A stretch of 8,688 nucleotides of DNA, from positions 1 through 8,688 of the forward strand of contig JANYAB010000496.1 in assembly GCA_025355225.1 (NCBI GenBank), written 5' to 3'. Position 1 is the first letter of the stretch. Each line of letters starts with the position of its first letter. Made by a program: the position numbers and the translations under genes. The stretch comes from Bacteroidota bacterium. GTDB lineage: Bacteria > Bacteroidota > Bacteroidia > Sphingobacteriales > Sphingobacteriaceae. The notes below the pieces were generated by a model, which was not told where the DNA came from, ran no database searches, and saw only the letters and a list, made by a program, of their open reading frames with translations. Shown in pieces: positions 1 through 4,145 of the stretch.

Positions 1-768
1 TTTGCCGGTTTTTAATTGGGTTGATATTACATTAAAATCATCCTGGTAATGCGGTAATTCGGCTTTGTTTATAGCCTTGCTGTATATTTTGCCTTCCAAT
101 TCGCTCACGGCGGCATCAGGTTCACCGGCATACAGCACTTCGCCCTGGCAAATAATGGCGAAGTTGGAACAAAGAGTACTTACATCCTCCACGATATGGG
201 TCGACAGGATCACGATGGTGTTCTCGCCCAATTGGCTCAACAGGTTATAAAACCGATTTCTTTCGGCGGGGTCAAGACCGGCGGTAGGCTCATCCACAAT
301 AATCAGTTTGGGGTTACCGATCAATGCCTGCGCAATGCCAAAACGTTGCTTCATCCCGCCGGAGTAAGTACCGAGGTGTTTTTTCCTGTCTTTTGAAAGG
401 TTTACATTTTCTAATAAGGCGCCAACCAACTCTTTTCGCTCGCCTGCATTATCTATACCCTTTAGCCTTGCAATATGGTCAAGCATGCGCTCGGCGGATA
501 TTTTTGGATAAACACCAAACTCCTGCGGCAGATAGCCAAGCAGTTGCCTTACTTCTGTTTTGTTTTTCAAGACGTCAAGATCATCCAAAAAAACACTGCC
601 TTTATCTGCTTCCTGCAAGGTGGCTATTGTGCGCATTAATGATGATTTGCCCGCTCCGTTGGGGCCCAAAAGGCCAAACATGCCATTCTCTAAAGTGAGT
701 GAAACGTCTTTTAAGGCATGTACGCCGTTTGCGTAAGTTTTCGACAGGGAATTGATTACTAATTTCAT
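1..768 (-). CDS. ABC transporter ATP-binding protein, CcmA/drug-export type (C-terminus cut by window edge)
   Basis: The reading frame is open from an ATG at 768 to base 1 with no stop, giving 256 visible residues that begin MKLVINSLSKTYANGVHALK. It is the cytoplasmic ATPase subunit of an ABC-2-type exporter. Canonical motifs are all present: Walker A GPNGAGKSS (about residues 35-43), Q-loop glutamine Q82 in YLPQEFGVYP, signature YSGGM (135-139), Walker B LIIVDEP with catalytic E160, D-loop AGLD, and switch histidine H191 in STHIVED. The family usually runs to about 290-310 residues, so only a C-terminal tail is missing. It starts 19 bases after the stop of the preceding gene, so it is probably the fifth gene of the operon that starts at 3527. 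A partner permease is expected just beyond the left edge. Its canonical motifs set it apart from the more divergent ATPase at 2691-3527, so it probably serves a second transporter module. The substrate cannot be told from the sequence. Confidence 0.93.
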   Translation of the reverse strand, partial: MKLVINSLSKTYANGVHALKDVSLTLENGMFGLLGPNGAGKSSLMRTIATLQEADKGSVFLDDLDVLKNKTEVRQLLGYLPQEFGVYPKISAERMLDHIARLKGIDNAGERKELVGALLENVNLSKDRKKHLGTYSGGMKQRFGIAQALIGNPKLIIVDEPTAGLDPAERNRFYNLLSQLGENTIVILSTHIVEDVSTLCSNFAIICQGEVLYAGEPDAAVSELEGKIYSKAINKAELPHYQDDFNVISTQLKTGK

Positions 769-787
769 ATGAATAAAGTTTAGATCA

Positions 788-1522
788 TTACTTTTTTAAA
801 AACTTTTTTGCGGCCCCGCTTAGTACCAATTTGGCGCTATCTGCCAAAGTGTAGTTGAGATTATTGATCACCGCGTCATTTAATAAGAACCTGCTTTTGT
901 TAAGAATATCAAAGTTTACATCCTGGAATTTGTTGCCCTTTAAAACGATTATTTTTGAGCCGCTCCCCGGACTTTTCCCGACAATTGCCCTGACTAACCG
1001 AATATTGTTATTAGCAAGGACCACTGTACTGCCATAATCCTGCCGGATGGATAAACTATCCTGTTTAAACCCCTCAATCAGCACTTGTTTCATGTTCCAG
1101 TCATCTTTTACTATGGTATCGATTACTGGTTTATTATTTGCCGTATATGTAGCATTTGCATTAATCTGCGACAGTTTTGGGCACGATATGATTATTAAAA
1201 AGGGATGATTATTATAAAGATAATTGTTCTCGAAAACGGCATTAATTTGCAAGCGGTTGCTTTGCTGCCTGAATTTTACATACTCAATAGCGTTGGTATC
1301 GATCCTGACGCTGAAGGGCCCCTGAACAAATCTTACATTTGCCGCAGTTGAGGAATTTACATCCACCACATCAAAGTCCTTAAATTTTAAAGTGACGAAG
1401 TCCTTATAGGGATTCAGGTAAGTACCCGACAAAAACTCCGATTTGATCATGTAATCGTAACTCACAAGCGATACAACCAGCAATAGCAAAGCAGCCAATA
1501 TTAATTTATTACTTGTTTTCAT
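788..1522 (-). CDS. Membrane-anchored protein of unknown function in the ABC/GntR operon
   Basis: This 244-residue protein starts MKTSNKLILAALLLLVVSLV: a short basic N-terminus, then one hydrophobic segment (about residues 7-22) with no lipobox cysteine, so it is likely an uncleaved anchor facing the periplasm. The rest is a run of short alternating beta-prone segments, such as VTLKFKDFDVVDV, FSVRID and LQINAVF, and near the C-terminus SRFLLNDA and KLVLSGA. That pattern of regular short strands resembles the GIN/DUF2807 type of Bacteroidetes surface protein, but I see no diagnostic motif, so this is a fold guess only. Its start codon lies inside the end of the GntR gene (14-base overlap), and the next ATPase begins 19 bases after its stop, so it is surely co-transcribed and probably translationally coupled to the regulator. 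A role as an extracytoplasmic accessory of the transporter is inference. Confidence 0.85.
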   Translation of the reverse strand: MKTSNKLILAALLLLVVSLVSYDYMIKSEFLSGTYLNPYKDFVTLKFKDFDVVDVNSSTAANVRFVQGPFSVRIDTNAIEYVKFRQQSNRLQINAVFENNYLYNNHPFLIIISCPKLSQINANATYTANNKPVIDTIVKDDWNMKQVLIEGFKQDSLSIRQDYGSTVVLANNNIRLVRAIVGKSPGSGSKIIVLKGNKFQDVNFDILNKSRFLLNDAVINNLNYTLADSAKLVLSGAAKKFLKK

Positions 1523-1910
1523 TGTTCCCGTCGGATTTTGATGTGTAATTGTCTATTTTAAAGCTTTCGTACCATTTCCCGAGATCATCCAGGCTGATAT
1601 CAAGCAGGTAAATCTTCCTGAAAAAATCGGTCATGTCCTGTTGTATAAAGCGTTCCTTTCGGTAAGCTTTTATTTTATCATATCCGTCGGGTGCTACAAA
1701 TAAACCAAGCCCTCTTTTATTGTAGATCACACCCTGGTTCTGTAAAAATTCATACGAGCGCATCACAGTGTTGGGGTTAACCTCCAATTCAATTGCCAGG
1801 TCGCGTACGGATGGTATCTTTTGCTCTGCCGGCCATTTGCCAAGCAATATGTTATCGCTGACAAATGCAGCAATTTGCAGGTATATGGCTTCGTTTTCTC
1901 TAAACTCCAT
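1509..1910 (-). CDS. GntR-family transcriptional regulator, YtrA subfamily
   Basis: A 133-residue DNA-binding repressor of the short YtrA type: an N-terminal winged helix followed by only a short helical dimerisation tail, with no large effector domain. The winged helix covers about residues 8-72, with AIYLQIAAFVSDNILLGKW leading in, IPSVRDLAIELEVNPNTVM as the helix-turn-helix, and GVIYNKRGLGLFV as the wing. The tail (about 85-120) contains DMTDFFRKIYLLDISLDDL. I place the start at the ATG at 1910 because MEFRENEAIYLQIA is the usual beginning of the family and the upstream gene ends at 1922; the frame stays open to 1964, but that extension would overlap the permease gene. The gene ends 14 bases inside the next one. 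It lies third in an ABC operon whose promoter carries a palindrome with YtrA-like half-sites (3536-3559), so autoregulation is likely. The inducing signal is unknown. Confidence 0.93.
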   Translation of the reverse strand: MEFRENEAIYLQIAAFVSDNILLGKWPAEQKIPSVRDLAIELEVNPNTVMRSYEFLQNQGVIYNKRGLGLFVAPDGYDKIKAYRKERFIQQDMTDFFRKIYLLDISLDDLGKWYESFKIDNYTSKSDGNNENK

Positions 1911-1921
1911 AATTACATTTG

Positions 1922-2689
1922 TTAAACCTGCTTCTCTTTTAACCGGAAATAGGCGGCAGTCCAAAAAATAAGGGCTAAACCTCCTAAAAGCAAAAATATG
2001 TTGGTCTCCTGTGTTGTTGTAAGGTTAATATCTACCTTGTTATTGTCTGTGAATCTTACTCCTCCAAAAGGTATATTCATTAATACATCTTTTCCCAATA
2101 AAATTTGTTGAAAGCCCTTATTGGCAACGATCAGAATTGCCAGGCCGATAAAAAAGATAAATGCTGTTTTAATAAAGTGCAGTTTTTTAAAAAAGATGGC
2201 TCCGCAAAAAGCAACAGAATGCAGAAAAGCATATAATAAGTATAATGGGAGCCAGGCCCGGTGGAAAATATTAAGTATATCTTCATGCTGACCGGGAAAG
2301 TGTTTTATACTTACCAAAAATAACATTACCAGGTAAAAACAGGTAGTGTATATGACGATGAATAACCCAAAAGAATATAGCCACGCAACCAGGAACTTTT
2401 CAAAATGTGACGCAGGAAGAGTGAGCGCGGCCATCGCTTTATTCTTATCGCCAAAATCAGCAAATATGGTACTGGTAAACATGGTTCCGGCTAATAAGAG
2501 TATCATACCAAAAATCGCCATCTGTAAATTGGACTCCATTGGAATCTCGATCATGTAGACTATGAAGCTGCCGCCAAGCAACATTACGCCCAACAATACC
2601 GACAGCGACATCAGGTAGCCTTTATAATGTTCGGCCGTATGCTTTATAAACAATCGTCCAAACCGGTTGATGTTAAAAATGTTATTCAT
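1922..2689 (-). CDS. Six-helix integral membrane protein, probable ABC transporter permease subunit
   Basis: This 255-residue protein has about six hydrophobic segments, near residues 25-47, 56-75, 100-127, 145-166, 172-189 and 229-247, and ends in a basic cytoplasmic tail (RLKEKQV). Between helices 2 and 3 lies FADFGDKNKAMAALTLPASH, continuing into FEKFL. I associate this TLPAS..EKF signature with Bacteroidetes ABC-2-like membrane proteins encoded beside a YtrB-like ATPase and a GntR regulator. It is the likely membrane partner of the ATPase encoded just upstream. The ATG at 2689 follows the ATPase stop TGA by one base; an in-frame ATG at 2701 would add MHPD and overlap by 11 bases. I prefer 2689 because MNNIFNINRFGRLF fits a normal N-terminus, but both starts imply tight coupling. 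It has no similarity to classical importer permeases that I can see, and the substrate is unknown. Confidence 0.82.
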   Translation of the reverse strand: MNNIFNINRFGRLFIKHTAEHYKGYLMSLSVLLGVMLLGGSFIVYMIEIPMESNLQMAIFGMILLLAGTMFTSTIFADFGDKNKAMAALTLPASHFEKFLVAWLYSFGLFIVIYTTCFYLVMLFLVSIKHFPGQHEDILNIFHRAWLPLYLLYAFLHSVAFCGAIFFKKLHFIKTAFIFFIGLAILIVANKGFQQILLGKDVLMNIPFGGVRFTDNNKVDINLTTTQETNIFLLLGGLALIFWTAAYFRLKEKQV

Positions 2690-2690
2690 A

Positions 2691-3527
2691 TCAGGATGCA
2701 TTTAAAGTTTCTAAAACCGACTTTTTACCACCGGTAATGGCATTGAAAAGTAATTCAAGGTCTGGCTTGCTGAACTTGCCTGTAGTGTTATGCAGAATAG
2801 CGTTTTTACCACGCACGCTCTCTTCTTCATATAATACGGGCAGCCCTTCGGTATCAGGATAGACCCCAAATGTTAGTTTTTCCGCCACATCATCCAGTGA
2901 ACGGTTAACCACAATCTCACACTCGTGCAGAACCAACAAGGTATCTATCAAACTATCGAGGTCCCTAACCTGGTGGGTAGAGATCACTATACACCTGTCT
3001 TCGGTCAATACCGAGGCGATCAATTTGCGGAACTGAACTTTTGAAGGGATATCAAGGCCGTTTGTCGGCTCGTCCATAATGAGCAAACTTGTGTTTGTAG
3101 CGAGGCCAAAAGCGATCATTGCTTTTTTTTGCTGCCCGAATGATTGCTTGTCCATTACAGCCTCCAGCTCAACATCAAGTACTTTCAGATAATGATAAAA
3201 ATCGCTTTGGTTAAATTTTGGATAAAAACCTGCTGTATTGGCAACAAACTGAACCGGGGTAAGCGCGGGGACAAACAATTCTTCGGCAATAAAATAAATA
3301 TCCTCCAATGCCGACACCGGCCGGTTAGCTACGTTGATCCCATTAAACAGGCAGCTACCCTTTTTAGGAAACGCCAGTCCGGTCATGTTCTTCAGCAGAG
3401 TTGATTTCCCCGCACCGTTTTTGCCAAGCAGACCATAGATGTGGCCTTTATTTAAACTAAGGTCAAGGTCTTTAAAAAGCAACGGCTTGCGCGGGTAGGC
3501 AAAGCTCAGGTTTTTAATTTCTATCAT
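2691..3527 (-). CDS. ABC transporter ATP-binding protein, YtrB-like
   Basis: A 278-residue ATPase subunit that opens the operon. Walker A is GKNGAGKST (residues 35-43), Walker B LLIMDEP with E153 (148-154), D-loop NGLD (156-159) and switch histidine H185 in STHQVRD. Two motifs are atypical. The Q-loop position reads FIAEE, with no glutamine, and the signature reads SFGQQKK instead of LSGGQ, keeping only S129, G131 and Q133 in register. About 70 residues after the nucleotide-binding core may contact the membrane partner. I chose the ATG at 3527 (MIEIKNLSFAYP). A longer frame to 3563 (MQCTIILIHY...) would run back through the operator and into the promoter -7 element, so it cannot be the translated start from that promoter. 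It is followed after one base by the permease gene. A role in export or envelope-stress relief is inferred from the linked YtrA-type regulator. Confidence 0.93.
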   Translation of the reverse strand: MIEIKNLSFAYPRKPLLFKDLDLSLNKGHIYGLLGKNGAGKSTLLKNMTGLAFPKKGSCLFNGINVANRPVSALEDIYFIAEELFVPALTPVQFVANTAGFYPKFNQSDFYHYLKVLDVELEAVMDKQSFGQQKKAMIAFGLATNTSLLIMDEPTNGLDIPSKVQFRKLIASVLTEDRCIVISTHQVRDLDSLIDTLLVLHECEIVVNRSLDDVAEKLTFGVYPDTEGLPVLYEEESVRGKNAILHNTTGKFSKPDLELLFNAITGGKKSVLETLNAS

Positions 3528-3535
3528 GCTTATAT

Positions 3536-3559
3536 AGTGTATTAGTATAATAGTACACT
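3536..3559. promoter_or_regulatory. Probable operator for the YtrA-type GntR regulator
   Basis: A 24-bp imperfect palindrome, AGTGTA-N12-TACACT, with perfect 6-bp half-sites and 10 of 12 mirrored positions paired overall (mismatches at 3542/3553 and 3545/3550). It begins one base downstream of the -7 element of the operon promoter and ends eight bases before the ATPase start codon, so a bound dimer would cover the expected transcription start. From memory, Bacillus subtilis YtrA uses the same half-sites with a 13-bp spacer; here the spacer is 12. The regulator encoded three genes downstream is of that subfamily, which makes it the natural ligand. Confidence 0.75.
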
Positions 3560-3560
3560 G

Positions 3561-3590
3561 CAAATATAAATGTGTTTTTTATATTTCAAA
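3561..3590 (-). promoter_or_regulatory. Bacteroidetes-type promoter of the ABC/GntR operon
   Basis: Read on the minus strand, TATATTTG (3568-3561) matches the Bacteroidetes -7 consensus TAnnTTTG exactly. TTTG (3590-3587) stands in the -33 position, 18 bases upstream. Transcription should start a few bases after 3561, inside the palindrome at 3536-3559, leaving a leader of only about 30 bases before the ATG at 3527. An A/T-only stretch lies directly upstream and may strengthen it. Confidence 0.65.
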
Positions 3591-3591
3591 G

Positions 3592-3625
3592 AATTATTTT
3601 ATTTTTTTCAAAAAATTATTTTTTT
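3592..3625. other. A/T tract upstream of the operon promoter
   Basis: Thirty-four bases that are A or T apart from one C at 3609. The 9-mer AATTATTTT occurs twice, at 3592-3600 and 3614-3622, offset by 22 bases, roughly two helical turns. It adjoins the -33 element, so an UP-like or bent-DNA role is possible, but nothing in the sequence proves it. Confidence 0.4.
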
Positions 3626-3684
3626 GTTGGCTGTATGATGATAACATAGTGACGGTTCTGTACTGATGGCCAATGTTATAAGTT

Positions 3685-3710
3685 AAGGAAAATAAACCCC
3701 ATCAGGGGTT
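3685..3710 (-). terminator. Candidate rho-independent terminator of the LigD/KTSC genes
   Basis: On the minus strand, AACCCC-TGAT-GGGGTT forms a 6-bp stem with a 4-base loop (3710-3695) and is followed by TATTTTCCTT. It lies about 220 bases after the stop of the KTSC gene and about 100 bases before the next promoter, where a terminator would be expected. The stem is short and the T-run is broken. The same hairpin is also the outer left hairpin of the structured element at 3695-3837, so its primary role is open. Confidence 0.4.
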
Positions 3711-3837
3711 AAGGCTCGGTAGAAGAATAAGCCCATAGAAATACCATGCCACCAGGTATGGAACCAAGGTAGCGTACCGATGGCACGCAAGACCGTTTTT
3801 AATTGATTTTCTACCGAGCTTTTGCACCTCCGGTGCA
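3695..3837. repeat. Nested palindromic intergenic element with five stems
   Basis: A gene-free stretch with dense, ordered inverted repeats. Hairpin 1 is AACCCC/GGGGTT (3695-3710, loop ATCA). An outer stem pairs 3711-3724 with 3809-3822: its core GCTCGGTAGAA/TTCTACCGAGC is a perfect 11-bp match, and a G-T wobble extends it to 14. Inside it are CCATGCC/GGTATGG (3744-3761, loop ACCA, one wobble) and GCGTACC/GGCACGC (3772-3788, one mismatch). Hairpin 5 is TGCACC/GGTGCA (3823-3837, loop TCC), followed by six T. Hairpins 1 and 5 abut the outer stem with no spare base on either side. The layout (a short CCCC..GGGG hairpin, a GGTAGAA arm, inner hairpins, a TTCTACC arm, a closing hairpin) resembles intergenic repeats I recall from Sphingobacteriaceae genomes. 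Only one copy lies in this window, so repetition is not shown here. Confidence 0.6.
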
Positions 3838-3928
3838 TTTTTTGAATAACTATTTGTTTAACTTAATGGCATTGTCCTACAGCCAGTAATTTGGTTTGTT
3901 CTATTCGTTACCAATACGCTGGAGTAGT
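3838..3928. other. Intergenic remainder with nothing recognisable
   Basis: Together with 3595-3837 this makes up the only gene-free stretch above 300 bases (3528-3928). Apart from the T-run that ends hairpin 5 of the palindromic element, this part shows no convincing reading frame, promoter or hairpin on either strand. On the minus strand it is the 3' flank of the KTSC gene. Confidence 0.5.
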
Positions 3929-4126
3929 TTATTTTATCTCCATGTATTGATATTTTCCTTTAATTCTTGTGTTTAAATACGTACCTTTTGATCCTGCGGT
4001 CTTCATTTCCCGGTACACATTTTCGGGTACATTCAAATAATCATACACCTTACCCGAAACAAAAATTATTCGCAGTTTGGCGGCGTCAGCAAAATATTTC
4101 ATGGCGGCAACAACTGATGATGGCAT
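3929..4126 (-). CDS. KTSC-domain small protein
   Basis: A 65-residue protein that is essentially one KTSC domain: SSVVAAMKYFADAAKLRIIF, then SGKVYDYLNVPENVYREMKT, A.SKGTYLN and IKGKY. The conserved K/T/S/C-type positions show here as the VYDYLNVP and AGSKGTYLNTRIK blocks. The domain takes its name from its occurrence at the C-terminus of some lysyl-tRNA synthetases; its molecular role is unknown, with nucleic-acid binding only a suggestion. I chose the ATG at 4126 because AAAGGAGGTG lies just upstream with ideal spacing; an in-frame ATG at 4156 would add ten residues and overlap ligD by 11 bases. The gene starts 19 bases after the ligD stop and is probably its co-transcribed downstream partner. 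Confidence 0.88.
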   Translation of the reverse strand: MPSSVVAAMKYFADAAKLRIIFVSGKVYDYLNVPENVYREMKTAGSKGTYLNTRIKGKYQYMEIK

Positions 4127-4130
4127 ATCC

Positions 4131-4140
4131 CACCTCCTTT
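4131..4140 (-). promoter_or_regulatory. Strong Shine-Dalgarno sequence of the KTSC gene
   Basis: AAAGGAGGTG on the minus strand, with AGGAGG (4138-4133) six bases before the ATG at 4126. It is a near-perfect complement of the 16S 3' end, which is unusual because Bacteroidetes genes rarely depend on such sites; no other gene in this window has one as strong. It decides the start codon and suggests translation independent of ligD. Confidence 0.65.
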
Positions 4141-4145
4141 CCAAT

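Noticed and set aside
65..698. Three overlapping plus-strand frames opposite the left-edge ATPase
   Set aside because: The minus strand codes a continuous ABC ATPase with Walker A, signature and Walker B through this stretch, so the plus-strand frames are antisense shadows.
848..853. AGTGTA half-site in the unknown-function gene, and a similar TACACT at 4996-5001 in ligD
   Set aside because: Each is a lone 6-mer within coding sequence with no mirrored partner at 12-13 bases and no promoter nearby; chance occurrence.
1911..1964. Extension of the GntR regulator to 1964
   Set aside because: It would overlap the end of the permease gene by 43 bases and add residues not seen at the start of YtrA-type proteins.
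3528..3563. Longer N-terminus (MQCTIILIHYIS) for the YtrB-like ATPase
   Set aside because: It would begin inside the promoter -7 element and run through the operator; MIEIKNLSFAYP at 3527 is the normal family start.
3695..3837. CRISPR array or insertion sequence
   Set aside because: There are no regularly spaced direct repeats and no transposase frame or target duplication; the structure is nested inverted repeats instead.
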